Shown here: piece after piece, positions 6,843-16,621 of the stretch
Layout: every line of letters starts with the position of its first letter
How positions within the stretch are numbered: the stretch's first letter is position 1
NCBI RefSeq assembly: GCF_003114835.2
Contig: NZ_AP025028.1
Location: forward strand, 3,872,001 to 3,936,000
DNA length: 64,000 nt
From: Leptospira kobayashii
GTDB taxonomy: Bacteria > Spirochaetota > Leptospiria > Leptospirales > Leptospiraceae
Reading direction: 5' to 3'
Notes under the pieces: model-generated
Told to the model about the DNA's origin: nothing
What the model saw: only the letters and a program-made list of their open reading frames with translations
Databases searched by the model: none
Translations under genes and position numbers: made by a program

Positions 6843-9369
6843 TTCCGTCTCCGATTCGGGTCTGTTCTTCCGCATAACTAAAGTAACGTACAGTAATCGC
6901 ATCGGAAAGATGTCTCAAATGTTTATGCAATTCTTCCAACCAAACCGTGATATTGGTAAGTGGTTCCGCAGATCCGAACAGAATGGATATGTCTTTCATT
7001 TTGAACTCAGTATAAAGCTGTAACGCCGCTCTGTCTTCGGAATAAGTTTGTTTTTCTTCTTTTCCGGGAAGATATTTCAAACAAAGATTGATCTGCTCCA
7101 ATTGATAAGCGAGAGACCTTGGATTTGTAGTATCAAAGAGTAGGATGTCCAAAACGGATTCCTGGTCGATTCTACCACGATATCGCCTATTGTATGTAAT
7201 ACGAATATCATTAATGCTCAGTAGATTTTCAAAGGAAGATTTGTTATCATAACCTTCCCAACGGATCATTCCTTGCAACGTAATGATCAGATTGACCGAT
7301 CTTTCCAATCTGCGGCCGAGTTCAAGGAAATACCAACCGGCTTCACGACTCATATTTTCAAAAGAAAGACCGGTAAGAGACGATAGATTGAGAATCACTT
7401 TATGAAGAAAATCAATCAGAGAATCGTATGTTTGGATCTGTTGTGCCAAATTATCTTCCAAGTTGAGCATGTTTTTCTTCATGTCCTCGGAAAGCCGATC
7501 CCTTACCGACTTCGATGCCTGAACCAGACTTTTAATATTGAACGCGAGACCACCCACAATCGATTTGTCCGAAGCTAGTTTTTGCAATTCTCCGAACGGT
7601 TGTACAAACAGATCTTCAGCATCATCACCCAAGAATCCTGGGAACGAATTTGTAACATGTGTTACAAGACGCAAAACATTGAATATCGCTTCTTTTTCAT
7701 AATTCTCTTCGATCTGAAGCACTTTAAAAGTCGCTTCTCTGAAAATGCGGGCCTGGTTTTCAGAACGTTCCATATAACGTGCGAGCCAGAACAAACTGTC
7801 TGCCACACGACTGGGAACTCCCGAACTTTTTCTGGAAATGGAAACCTGGTCCGATTTGGGAACAAGAAGGGTTTCTTCTTTTTGCATCTCGGAAGCAAGC
7901 ACCCATAAATCCTTGCTCCAAGCTCCTCTTTGGCTGGTTACAAAAAAATCATCCAGAGATTGGGATACCCGAACCAGACCGCCTGCCATCGTCTGATACC
8001 CATTACCTGAAGATGTAACAAATGTTCGCATAATCGCCCGGCCTGGGCGAAATCCGTTTTCTGAAAGAACGGGAACCGTCGCAGAAGCTATCATTTCCTG
8101 AGCGATAAAACGTTTAGGAGTATGTTTTAATTTTGTTAAAAAATTATCTTTTCTCTCTCCGCTGAGTTCCAGAAAAGTAACCGGCTCTTCTTCATCGTCT
8201 CTGGAAACGGTTTTGAAAACGTACTTTTCGGGAGACTGCATAACCAAGGATTCATGTTGTTTATTTCCCAACCAATAGGTCGGTGCCATAGGCAAAATCA
8301 AATCTTCTCCCAGATAAAACTTACAAAGATCATTATAAAAAGGAAGTAATGCTCTATTTTCCAAAAAGGAAGATCCGATCGGATTGGCGATTTTTACGTT
8401 TCCGGAACGAATCGATTCCAAAAGTCCCGGAACTCCCAAAAGGGAATCTCCTTTCAATTCGAGTGGATCCATAAACAAGTCGTCCACTCTCCGTAAGATC
8501 AGATCCACTTGTTGCAGTCCTTCCACGGTTTTCATATATACTTTGTTTTTTCTAACGGTTAAATCTTCCCCTTGGACCAAAGTGTAACCCAAATAACCAG
8601 ATAAATAAGCATGTTCGAAATAAGTTTCGTTGCCCGGACCGGGAGTTAATAAAACTACAACCGGCTCTCTCCCAGAAACACCTGCTAGTTGGTTGAGTGA
8701 TTTGCGAAGAGAACGAAAATATACAGCCACGCGATGCACCATTGCATCTCTGTACATACTTGGAAAAATACGGGACAATACGATTCGATTTTCAAGCGAA
8801 TAACCGGAGCCAGACGGTGCCTGCACACGATCGTTCAATACATAAAAATTTCCGTCGGCACCTCGGATCATATCGCATACAAAAAACAAAAGTGCCGGAT
8901 TTTTCGCTAAAAAATGATTGGATTCGTACATTCCGTCGCAAGCACGAAGGAAAGAGGAAGAGTTCATTAAAATTTCAGCGGGAATTTTCTTTTCGAATAA
9001 CACCCGTCTTTTGGAATAGATATCACGCAAAAAACTATCGAGTAAATCCGCTCTTTGGTTTAAGCCACGTTCCAATAAACGCCATTCATCGCTTTCCATT
9101 ACCAAAGGAAATAGATCCAAATTCCAAGGTCTTTCCTTTGCTTCCGGAGAATTCGACTGATACGTATTGTAAGTGACTCCGTTCTCCCGCAAAATGCGAT
9201 CGGCATCCCTTCTACGATTGATCAGTTCTCCGGGACCAAGTTCTTGAAAAGACTTAACGATGAACTTATATTTCTTACGAACATTACCGTCTTCATCCAT
9301 TAACTCGTCGTAGACGCCTGGTAATGGACGATAGTTATTTGTGAGTACGTACGGATCCTGAGTCATCAT
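6835..9369 (-). CDS. Circularly permuted ATP-grasp :: alpha-E fusion protein
   Basis: An 844-residue fusion. Residues ~1-480 form a circularly permuted ATP-grasp ligase domain (DUF404/DUF407 type), with landmarks such as VVLLTPGPGNETYFEH, the DLILRRVDDLFMDP segment and PIGSSFLENRALLPF. Residues ~510-830 form an alpha-E (DUF403) helical domain, starting at SRVADSLFWLARYMERSENQAR. The separate genes at 13628-15052 and 12643-13611 encode the same two domains unfused, so this is an in-operon paralogue. ATP-grasp enzymes join a carboxylate to an amine; the alpha-E partner has no firmly known activity. It starts 13 bases after the DUF2126 gene stop. Confidence 0.9.
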   Translation of the reverse strand: MMTQDPYVLTNNYRPLPGVYDELMDEDGNVRKKYKFIVKSFQELGPGELINRRRDADRILRENGVTYNTYQSNSPEAKERPWNLDLFPLVMESDEWRLLERGLNQRADLLDSFLRDIYSKRRVLFEKKIPAEILMNSSSFLRACDGMYESNHFLAKNPALLFFVCDMIRGADGNFYVLNDRVQAPSGSGYSLENRIVLSRIFPSMYRDAMVHRVAVYFRSLRKSLNQLAGVSGREPVVVLLTPGPGNETYFEHAYLSGYLGYTLVQGEDLTVRKNKVYMKTVEGLQQVDLILRRVDDLFMDPLELKGDSLLGVPGLLESIRSGNVKIANPIGSSFLENRALLPFYNDLCKFYLGEDLILPMAPTYWLGNKQHESLVMQSPEKYVFKTVSRDDEEEPVTFLELSGERKDNFLTKLKHTPKRFIAQEMIASATVPVLSENGFRPGRAIMRTFVTSSGNGYQTMAGGLVRVSQSLDDFFVTSQRGAWSKDLWVLASEMQKEETLLVPKSDQVSISRKSSGVPSRVADSLFWLARYMERSENQARIFREATFKVLQIEENYEKEAIFNVLRLVTHVTNSFPGFLGDDAEDLFVQPFGELQKLASDKSIVGGLAFNIKSLVQASKSVRDRLSEDMKKNMLNLEDNLAQQIQTYDSLIDFLHKVILNLSSLTGLSFENMSREAGWYFLELGRRLERSVNLIITLQGMIRWEGYDNKSSFENLLSINDIRITYNRRYRGRIDQESVLDILLFDTTNPRSLAYQLEQINLCLKYLPGKEEKQTYSEDRAALQLYTEFKMKDISILFGSAEPLTNITVWLEELHKHLRHLSDAITVRYFSYAEEQTRIGDGNG

Positions 9370-9382
9370 CTATGAATACTAG

Positions 9383-12300
9383 TTATACCAATCTTAAATC
9401 CAAAGTAGAAGGGAAAGCCTTATTCTCCAATCGAATCGGAGGAAGGGATTTACCGACTTTATGACCATGAGTCCAAAATCTGGATATCCTTCTGGATTCT
9501 GCCTCATACCCATTCACCGGAAAATTTCCATAAGACAATCCACCCGGATGGGAAACATGGTATGTGCATCCCCCTAAAGATCTATCATTCCATTTGTCAT
9601 ATATGTCAAACACAAGTGATTGTTGTGCAGGTAAATGTGGATGTAAAGTGAACACCGTTGCCCAAGCTTTAAATCGAACACCGGCCACGTACTCTCCCGT
9701 AGTTCCCGTAGGTTGTAGAGGCACCTCAAAGCCATTACAGCTCATTACATAACGATCCGTATGAAAACCGGTCACTTTTACTTGTAACCTTTCGACCGCA
9801 GAATCCACTCCCCTGGAAGTTCCTTGCGAAGTATTCTCTTCTCCCAGAACGTTCCAAGGCTCCAGTGCCATTCGCAATTCGATCTGCATCCCATCCAGAA
9901 AAGAAACTCCGTACTGAGGAAATCTGAATTCGAAGAAAGGATCAAAATCTTTTTCTATAAATGCAAATCCCGAATTTTGCAAACTACGGATGACTTCTTT
10001 AAAATCCTTATAAACAAAGTAAGGCAGCATAAATCTGTCATGGAGTTCCGTTCCCCAATTGATCGGCTGACCATAGTAAGGCGATTCCCAAAACTTGCAT
10101 AAAATCGCCATTACAAATGCTTGCTGAACGACACTCATTTGATAATGTGGAGGCATTTCAAACGCTCTCATTTCCACAAGTCCGAGCCTTCCCGTATAAG
10201 ATCCGGGATCAAAAAGTTTATCGATGGAAATTTCGGTTCTATGTGTATTTCCCGTGAGATCGACTAAAATATTTCTGAACAATCTATCGATCAACCAAGG
10301 AGGAGTAAACCGACTCGAATCAACTTGTTGGAATGCGATTTTCAATTCATGCAAACTATCGTTACGCGCTTCGTCAATCCTTGGGGACTGAGAAGTAGGA
10401 CCGATAAAAAGGCCTGAAAATAAGTAAGACAAGCCAGGATGGTTTTGCCAAAAGGCGATCATACTTCTTAATAGACTCGGTTTGCGTAGAAAGGGGCTGT
10501 CTTGAACGGTAGCTCCTCCGACAGTGATATGATTTCCTCCGCCTGTACCGGAATGCCTTCCGTCTAACATGAATTTTTCGGCAGTCAGTTTAATTTGTTC
10601 CGCTTCCTCATAGAGAGTTTTTGTTTTCTCTACAATCTCACCGAAATTATAAGACGGATGCAAATTGACTTCGATTACACCGGGATCGGGAGTGATTTTA
10701 AAACGATTAAGTCTTGAATCTACGGGAGCTTCGTATCCTTCCAACACGATCGGTAAATCCGTCATTTCCGCAGTCTTTTCAATTTGTAAGATCAGATCCA
10801 ACCAACCTTCCAATGTGGATACAGGCGGTAGGAAAACACGAAGATTTCCATTCCTAGGTTCGATGCAAATCGCAGTTCTGGTATAATCCGTATACGGTAT
10901 ATTATACGAAGCTTCCAGTGCTTTCGCAGCCCGGATTTGTTCGAGATCTTTTCTTTTGGGAAGAGGAGGTCTGATGAATGCGGGATCTTCCTGATAAGGA
11001 TATACTTTCGAACCAGTCAAAGAATTGAGCGGAAGTCTGTATCCCATAGGAGAATCTCCCGGAATCAGATATAATTTTTTTCTTTTAAAATTCCATTTTT
11101 GGCTAAACCAATTGCGATTGAACGCATTGTATTCCAAAGGAATCATATAGCCGACTTCCCGGTTGATTCCTTTTTCTAACACGGAAAGAATTCTCTGGCG
11201 CTCCAGTTTATTGTACTGATCCAAGTCTTTTAATAGATCTTCTTCGGCATCCGGTAAATTGCCTTCTTGCCAAAGATAATATAAATTGTCCTCATAACCC
11301 GGATGAATCGTATCCTGAGAAAGTCTTAAATTTTCAGCAAGTACGCTTGCGAATCTACGCGCATCGTCGGCTGTGCTGGACCCCACATAACGGTCGTCAG
11401 CAAGCAAATGTTCCGATTCCCAGATTTTTTCTCCGTCCAGTCTCCAATAAGCGATCATCGCCCAACGGGGAAGCGGTTCTCCGGGATACCATTTTCCTTG
11501 TCCGTACTGAACCACTCCGCCTTTTGCATAATGATTCTTCAGACGTTTCATCAATTGTTCGGAACGGGAATATTTTTCAAAACCCAATGCATCGAAATTC
11601 CATTCGGGAGCATCTTTGTTTTCCGTAGAAACAAAGGTAGGTTCACCGCCTATCGTCAAACGGATATCATTCTTTTTAATTCTTTTGTCAATCGACTCGC
11701 CTAAGTTTTGAATCCGTTTCCAATCTTCTTCCGCATATGGAAGCGTCACTCGAGGAGTTTCTTTGATCCTTTCCACGCCCATATGAAAGGAAAATTCCGT
11801 TTTCGCCCGTTCGGCGGCACCCGAGATAGGACCTGCCGATTCCGGTTCCGGAGTCGCAGCAAGAGGAATATGTCCTTCACCTGTAAAAAGTCCGGATGTG
11901 GGATCAAGTCCCACCCAACCTGCCCCGGGCAAATACACTTCCGCCCAGGCATGCAAATCCGTAAAATCCTGTTCGGCACCCGACGGCCCGTCCAAAGATT
12001 TCACATCCGCCTTCAATTGAATCAGATAACCGGACACGAATCTTGCCGCCAAACCAAGGTTACGCAAAATTTGAACTAACAAATAGGAACTGTCTCTGCA
12101 AGAACCCATTCTTTTTTTCAAAGTGATTTCGGGAGCCTGCACACCTGGCTCCATCCTGATAATATAACCGATGTCAGTATAAATTTTCTGATTTAACCCA
12201 ACCAAAAAATCAATGGTTCTGCGAGGCGTTCTATCGATTGTTTTTAAATAATCTGCTAAAAGTTTTGTAGGTTTTTTCGGCTTTAAATAAGGGGCCAATT

Positions 12301-12637
12301 CCTTTTTCAAAATCCTGTCGTATTCGAAAGGTACTTTTTCAGCTTTCGCTTCTACGAAAAAATCGAAAGGATTGATCACCTTCATATCCACGACCAAATC
12401 CACTGCTACCTGGAAAATATTCGTTTTTTCGTTGAACACAAGTCTTGCGAGGTAATTTCCAAACGGATCTTGTTGCCAGTTCAGAAATTTTTCTTCCGGT
12501 AGGATATTCAATGAATACGAAACGATGTTGTTTTTCGTATGCGGTGCAGGTCTTAAACGAATCACATGCGGGGATAATTCGATCCGTTTGTCATACTTAT
12601 ACGTTGTGATATGTGTTAATGCGACTCTTATGCTCAT
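9383..12637 (-). CDS. Transglutaminase-like + DUF2126 large protein
   Basis: A 1084-residue two-part protein. Residues 1-~290 are a transglutaminase-like domain with triad Cys180 (RMGSCRDSSY), His229 (DLHAWAEVY) and Asp245 (GLDPTSG). From ~320 to the end it matches the DUF2126 family, including KNDIRLTIGGEPTFVS, GQGKWYPGEPLPRW, RHSGTGGGNHITVGG and a Glu-rich VEMRAFEMPPH, reminiscent of a glutamine-synthetase/amidoligase-like fold. The large half could be a second amide-forming or amide-cleaving activity. It sits between the two ATP-grasp/alpha-E sets, 5 bases after the alpha-E gene. The biochemical function is not established. Confidence 0.9.
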   Translation of the reverse strand: MSIRVALTHITTYKYDKRIELSPHVIRLRPAPHTKNNIVSYSLNILPEEKFLNWQQDPFGNYLARLVFNEKTNIFQVAVDLVVDMKVINPFDFFVEAKAEKVPFEYDRILKKELAPYLKPKKPTKLLADYLKTIDRTPRRTIDFLVGLNQKIYTDIGYIIRMEPGVQAPEITLKKRMGSCRDSSYLLVQILRNLGLAARFVSGYLIQLKADVKSLDGPSGAEQDFTDLHAWAEVYLPGAGWVGLDPTSGLFTGEGHIPLAATPEPESAGPISGAAERAKTEFSFHMGVERIKETPRVTLPYAEEDWKRIQNLGESIDKRIKKNDIRLTIGGEPTFVSTENKDAPEWNFDALGFEKYSRSEQLMKRLKNHYAKGGVVQYGQGKWYPGEPLPRWAMIAYWRLDGEKIWESEHLLADDRYVGSSTADDARRFASVLAENLRLSQDTIHPGYEDNLYYLWQEGNLPDAEEDLLKDLDQYNKLERQRILSVLEKGINREVGYMIPLEYNAFNRNWFSQKWNFKRKKLYLIPGDSPMGYRLPLNSLTGSKVYPYQEDPAFIRPPLPKRKDLEQIRAAKALEASYNIPYTDYTRTAICIEPRNGNLRVFLPPVSTLEGWLDLILQIEKTAEMTDLPIVLEGYEAPVDSRLNRFKITPDPGVIEVNLHPSYNFGEIVEKTKTLYEEAEQIKLTAEKFMLDGRHSGTGGGNHITVGGATVQDSPFLRKPSLLRSMIAFWQNHPGLSYLFSGLFIGPTSQSPRIDEARNDSLHELKIAFQQVDSSRFTPPWLIDRLFRNILVDLTGNTHRTEISIDKLFDPGSYTGRLGLVEMRAFEMPPHYQMSVVQQAFVMAILCKFWESPYYGQPINWGTELHDRFMLPYFVYKDFKEVIRSLQNSGFAFIEKDFDPFFEFRFPQYGVSFLDGMQIELRMALEPWNVLGEENTSQGTSRGVDSAVERLQVKVTGFHTDRYVMSCNGFEVPLQPTGTTGEYVAGVRFKAWATVFTLHPHLPAQQSLVFDIYDKWNDRSLGGCTYHVSHPGGLSYGNFPVNGYEAESRRISRFWTHGHKVGKSLPPIRLENKAFPSTLDLRLV

Positions 12638-12642
12638 GGTTT

Positions 12643-13611
12643 TTAGCTTTTGAAAAATCTCTCTAAGATTTTCGCTCCGATACGATTCAATTCGATTTGG
12701 ATATCATCCAAATACTCATGTAACCCTTTATCAAAAATGGAATGTACATTTTCCGATCTCAATCGGTTCAAATAAGTAGTCACCGCATCTTGTGCCAAGT
12801 TACGGGGCAATCCTTCCTTGTTTCCGGAAACCTTTTCCAAACTCTCTTCTATCTCATGCAAACAGAACACTATGGATCTTGGAAATGCAGGATCTAAAAT
12901 CAAAAATTCGGCAATTTCAATAGGATGCACTTTTTTGTACTTACGATTGTACATTTCATGTGCGGACGTGGATTTGAGTAATGACATCCACTGTAACAGA
13001 TCTAAGGTGGAACCTACATCCTGAATGGAAGGAAGTAATATGAAATACTTCATATCCAAAATCCTGGTCGTCTTATCCGCCCTTTCCAAAAATCTCCCCA
13101 GCAGAGAAAAACTCCAAACTTCATCATGGGAAATCGTGGAATCCGAAGTTCCGTAAAAAGTTTGGCAACTTTTTCTCACATAACTTAAAAATTCGGAAAG
13201 TCCCAAAGAAAGTCCTTCTCCCCTGCTCTCGGGATTTTCCAAATACTGTTTGCGATAGTCTTTGATGAATAAATAGAATTCATTCAAAACTTCCCACATC
13301 GGAGTGGAAATATTTTCACGAATGCTTCTTGCGTTCTCGCGCGCTCTTTGCACGCAGTTGTAAATGGAACTTGGATTCTCATCGTCAAAAGTCATAAACT
13401 GAATGACGCTTGCTGGTGTCGGTGATTCGTATTTTTTTTCGAACACCTCCGCATCACCGGTAGTATAAACCAAAGGCATCCACTGATTGGGAAAATCCTC
13501 ATTCAAATCAAGTGACAGTTGATGATTTACATCTATAAATCGAGCATAGTTTTCCGCTCTCTCTATATAACGATTCATCCAGAATACGGATTCGGCTACG
13601 CGACTTAACAT
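12643..13611 (-). CDS. Alpha-E domain protein (DUF403)
   Basis: A 322-residue all-helical protein that begins with the hallmark SRVAESVFWMNRYIERAEN (residues 3-21) and continues with the family pattern FLERADKTTRILDMKY. It is the stand-alone counterpart of the C-terminal half of the 844-residue fusion. Alpha-E proteins almost always travel with permuted ATP-grasp and transglutaminase-like proteins. They are thought to act as a partner or carrier-type subunit, but I know of no proven reaction. It lies 16 bases after the ATP-grasp gene and 5 bases before the DUF2126 gene. Confidence 0.9.
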   Translation of the reverse strand: MLSRVAESVFWMNRYIERAENYARFIDVNHQLSLDLNEDFPNQWMPLVYTTGDAEVFEKKYESPTPASVIQFMTFDDENPSSIYNCVQRARENARSIRENISTPMWEVLNEFYLFIKDYRKQYLENPESRGEGLSLGLSEFLSYVRKSCQTFYGTSDSTISHDEVWSFSLLGRFLERADKTTRILDMKYFILLPSIQDVGSTLDLLQWMSLLKSTSAHEMYNRKYKKVHPIEIAEFLILDPAFPRSIVFCLHEIEESLEKVSGNKEGLPRNLAQDAVTTYLNRLRSENVHSIFDKGLHEYLDDIQIELNRIGAKILERFFKS

Positions 13612-13627
13612 ATTGGCTAGCCTCCTC

Positions 13628-15052
13628 TTATCCTAGAACCCAGGTATCTTTTGAACCACCTCCCTGGGAAGAATTCACAACCAAAGAACCTTTTCTGAGA
13701 GCTACACGAGTGAGTCCGCCGGGCATTACGTAAACTTCCTTGCCGAACAAAATGAACGGTCGAAGATCCACATGTCTTGCTTCGATTTTATCCGCAATCA
13801 ACGTAGGGACTGTCGATAAATTCAAAACCGGTTGAGCGATATAATTTCTTGCGTCTTCTAAAATCAATTTTTTAAAATCTTCCTGTTCTTGTTTGGAAGC
13901 TTTGGGTCCGATGATCATTCCGTAACCTCCAGCTCCGTTTGCCGGTTTCACTACCAGATTGTGAATATTTTCCAAAACATACTTAAGATCTTTTTCAATG
14001 GAACAAAGATATGTAGGCACGTTCGGAATAATCGCCTCTTCACCTAAGTAGTATTTAATGATTTGGGGAACAAAAGAATAGATTACTTTATCATCGGCGA
14101 TTCCGGTTCCGGGTGCATTTGCCAAGGCAACGTTCCCTTTTTTAAATGCTTGGAAAATTCCTTTTACACCTAACAAAGAATCCGCTCTAAAAGTATCAGG
14201 ATCCATAAATGTATCATCGATTCTGCGATAGATCACATCTATTTTTTTAAGACCCTTAGTCGTTTTCATATAAACTATATCGTTTTCAACAAGCAGGTCG
14301 GAACCTTCCACAAGATAGACTCCCATCTTTTGTGCGAGAAAGGAATGCTCGTAATAAGCCGAGTTATAAACTCCAGGAGTCCAAACAGCGATCACAGGAT
14401 TGCTTTCATAAGTAAGGTTTTCCAAAGTGGAACGGAGGCGATAAGGGTAATCATAAACTTGTCGTATGTTTAATTTATCGAATAACTCGGGAAAGGTGCG
14501 TTTCATCACTTCGCGGTTTTCCAAGACATAAGAAACACCGGACGGGCATCGTAAATTGTCTTCTAATACGTGAAAGGTTCCTTCTCCGTCCCGAACCAAA
14601 TCTGTTCCGGTGATATGAATCCAAATCCCTTGCGGTGGCTTTAAACCGATGCACTCTTTTAAATATCCTGTACTCGACTCGATGATTTCCCGGGGAATGA
14701 TTCCATCTTTTACTATTTTTTGTTCGTTATAAATATCCTGGAGAAAAAGATTGAGAGCTAGGATTCTCTGCTTCAATCCCTTTTCCATTTTTTCCCATTC
14801 TTCATTGGGAACGATGCGGGGAATCACGTCGAAAGGCATGATTCGTTCCTGTTGTTCTCCGTCACCATACAAGGTAAAGGTGATTCCCAAAGATAATAAG
14901 GCTTTTTCTGCGGAAGAACTTCGTTTGATCAGTTCGATCCCGCCCAAACTTTCCATTTTACTTTTTAAAAAATGATAACTCTTACGAGCGCTTCCTTCGT
15001 GGGAAAACATCTCGTCATATCCGTTCTTTGTGTCATAGTCTGCGATAAACAT
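13628..15052 (-). CDS. Circularly permuted ATP-grasp protein, first gene of operon
   Basis: A 474-residue DUF404/DUF407 protein with landmarks [64 protein letters not shown] (ATP-binding strand and Gly-rich loop) and [15 protein letters not shown] at the C-terminus. Proteins of this class are predicted ATP-dependent carboxylate-amine ligases. It opens the five-gene operon; a 212-base gap separates it from the SDR gene upstream, so its promoter should lie there. It is clearly homologous to the first half of the fusion gene, but diverged. Confidence 0.92.
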   Translation of the reverse strand: MFIADYDTKNGYDEMFSHEGSARKSYHFLKSKMESLGGIELIKRSSSAEKALLSLGITFTLYGDGEQQERIMPFDVIPRIVPNEEWEKMEKGLKQRILALNLFLQDIYNEQKIVKDGIIPREIIESSTGYLKECIGLKPPQGIWIHITGTDLVRDGEGTFHVLEDNLRCPSGVSYVLENREVMKRTFPELFDKLNIRQVYDYPYRLRSTLENLTYESNPVIAVWTPGVYNSAYYEHSFLAQKMGVYLVEGSDLLVENDIVYMKTTKGLKKIDVIYRRIDDTFMDPDTFRADSLLGVKGIFQAFKKGNVALANAPGTGIADDKVIYSFVPQIIKYYLGEEAIIPNVPTYLCSIEKDLKYVLENIHNLVVKPANGAGGYGMIIGPKASKQEQEDFKKLILEDARNYIAQPVLNLSTVPTLIADKIEARHVDLRPFILFGKEVYVMPGGLTRVALRKGSLVVNSSQGGGSKDTWVLG

Positions 15053-15264
15053 GGCGCATACTTCCTTTTGCTTATTTTAAAAGCAATTTCCGTACCAATC
15101 TACACATTTCGCTGAGATAAGAAGAAAAGCGCTACTAGACATAATCACTACGATTTCCGGAAAAAATCATGCTTAATAAAGAAGCACTGGTTGGGTTTAG
15201 AGCCGTTCGCTGCCTATCCTTTAAGCAGTTTGCCTGTTTTTGATTTTAAATGCGAAGTTGAAGT

Positions 15265-16032
15265 TTAAGATTCTTTTCTTTTTTGCCATTTTTGGAAGAG
15301 AATATTCTGCCAAAGGCGGTAAATGGGAAATAAAAACGGAAAAAAACGATTTAATACCAATAAACATTTGAATCGAAAGGAAGGATGAACGGTTTTCCTC
15401 GGTCGTAAGATGGCTTTTACGATTTTTTTCGCAACATACGACGGTTCTTGCGCCGGCCAGGGGACAGGAACCGAATTTCCGGCTTGTTCGAAAAACTTAG
15501 TCTTTGTTGCGATCGGATAAACAACCGTGAGTTTAAAATTTTTGTTCATTTCATAGCGAAATGCTTCTGCAAAGGAATGAACTGCCGATTTTGTCGCTGA
15601 GTAAAGTGCATAGCCTGGCAAAGGCAAATGCGCCATACCGGAAGCGGTCACGATGATATGAACACCTTTTGGTTGTAAGTTGATTAGTTTTTGAATCGTA
15701 TAAATAGGGGCAAATACATTGACTGAAAAAATATTTTTGATACGACTCCAATCTTCTTTTTGGATTTTTTCGTAGTAAGCAAAGCCTGCATTTGCAATGA
15801 ATACGTCGACTTTATCCAAAATCTCAATGGATTCTTCCAAGAGTCTGTCTATATCAGCGGTTTTACTTACATCGATTTTGAATTTGCGGAGATTAGGATG
15901 ATCAGGAATGGTTTCGGGATTCAAATCTCCCACAACCACCAAAGCGCCCTCCGTCAAAAGAAGAGATAGAATCTCTTTGCCTATTCCGGAAGAAGCACCG
16001 GTGATCACGACCTTTTTAGATTCTAATTTCAT
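15265..16032 (-). CDS. Short-chain dehydrogenase/reductase
   Basis: A 255-residue classical SDR. TGASSGIG (11-18) binds the dinucleotide, NAG at 80-82 supports the central sheet, and Ser130, Tyr143 and Lys147 (YSATK) form the catalytic set. Asp36 at the end of strand 2 (VVVGDLN) favours NAD(H). A hydrophobic, basic C-terminal tail (~210-250) may attach it to the membrane. It starts 25 bases after algH and is probably the last gene of the heat-shock operon. The substrate is not readable; lipid or keto-acyl reduction is one possibility. Confidence 0.88.
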   Translation of the reverse strand: MKLESKKVVITGASSGIGKEILSLLLTEGALVVVGDLNPETIPDHPNLRKFKIDVSKTADIDRLLEESIEILDKVDVFIANAGFAYYEKIQKEDWSRIKNIFSVNVFAPIYTIQKLINLQPKGVHIIVTASGMAHLPLPGYALYSATKSAVHSFAEAFRYEMNKNFKLTVVYPIATKTKFFEQAGNSVPVPWPAQEPSYVAKKIVKAILRPRKTVHPSFRFKCLLVLNRFFPFLFPIYRLWQNILFQKWQKRKES

Positions 16033-16057
16033 ATTGTTATATTCTTGGAAACGAATA

Positions 16058-16621
16058 CTAATTTAAGAGAGGATCCTTCGTATGTTCAACAAAATATTTA
16101 TAGATTCCACCCTTACTTCTCAAGGCATCTTTCCAGATTTCTTCCGACTCATCTTCCCGAAAAATCTGTTCTTCGGTAATTTCATTCACCACCCAAGAAA
16201 GTTTTTCGAATTCATTTTCCAATTGGCCTGCAGCCCAACCTGCATATCCCTGAAACACACGAAAGTTTGTAGTTTTGGATTGTAAAATTTCAACCATTGT
16301 ATCGAAACTTCGAGCCATATAAATTCCGGGAATGATTTCCACACCGGGATCATTTGAATTTTTTTGATTATGAACAATTGTTACGAACATATTGTCCACT
16401 GGCCCACCGCTATAAATTCGTTTATTGGAATGTTCCGTATCAGGAAGATTTTTAATTAACGATTCCATCGTTTGATTTGTCGGTTTATTTAAAGTGAGTC
16501 CGAAAGCTCCGTCTTTATCATGATCCACCATTAAGATGATGGATTTATGAAAATAATCTTGAATGACACTGGAATTAGAAATTAGAATTTTTCCGCGGGT
16601 AGAACCTGGAACTTCAAGCAT
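16058..16621 (-). CDS. AlgH/UPF0301 (YqgE) family protein
   Basis: The start taken is the ATG at 16621, which overlaps the TAA of the upstream gene (TAATG) and gives a 187-residue protein starting MLEVPGSTRGKILISNS. The frame continues upstream to 16723 inside that gene, but such an N-terminus is not expected in this family. It has the family's features: GKILISN near the N-terminus, a Phe-His segment before SIILMVDHD, GAFGLTLNKP, YSGGPV and VFQGYAGWAAGQLENE. The fold is known but the molecular role is not; it lies in the heat-shock transcription unit. Confidence 0.88.
   Translation of the reverse strand: MLEVPGSTRGKILISNSSVIQDYFHKSIILMVDHDKDGAFGLTLNKPTNQTMESLIKNLPDTEHSNKRIYSGGPVDNMFVTIVHNQKNSNDPGVEIIPGIYMARSFDTMVEILQSKTTNFRVFQGYAGWAAGQLENEFEKLSWVVNEITEEQIFREDESEEIWKDALRSKGGIYKYFVEHTKDPLLN

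Noticed and set aside
6843..6902. N-terminal extension of the 296-residue transglutaminase frame
   Set aside because: The extension lies inside the upstream gene, and the inner ATG has a better ribosome-binding site and the expected family N-terminus.
9383..15052. Cyanophycin- or glutathione-type synthesis locus
   Set aside because: The ATP-grasp proteins are the circularly permuted DUF404/DUF407 type with alpha-E partners, and no cyanophycin synthetase, cyanophycinase or glutathione enzyme signature is present.
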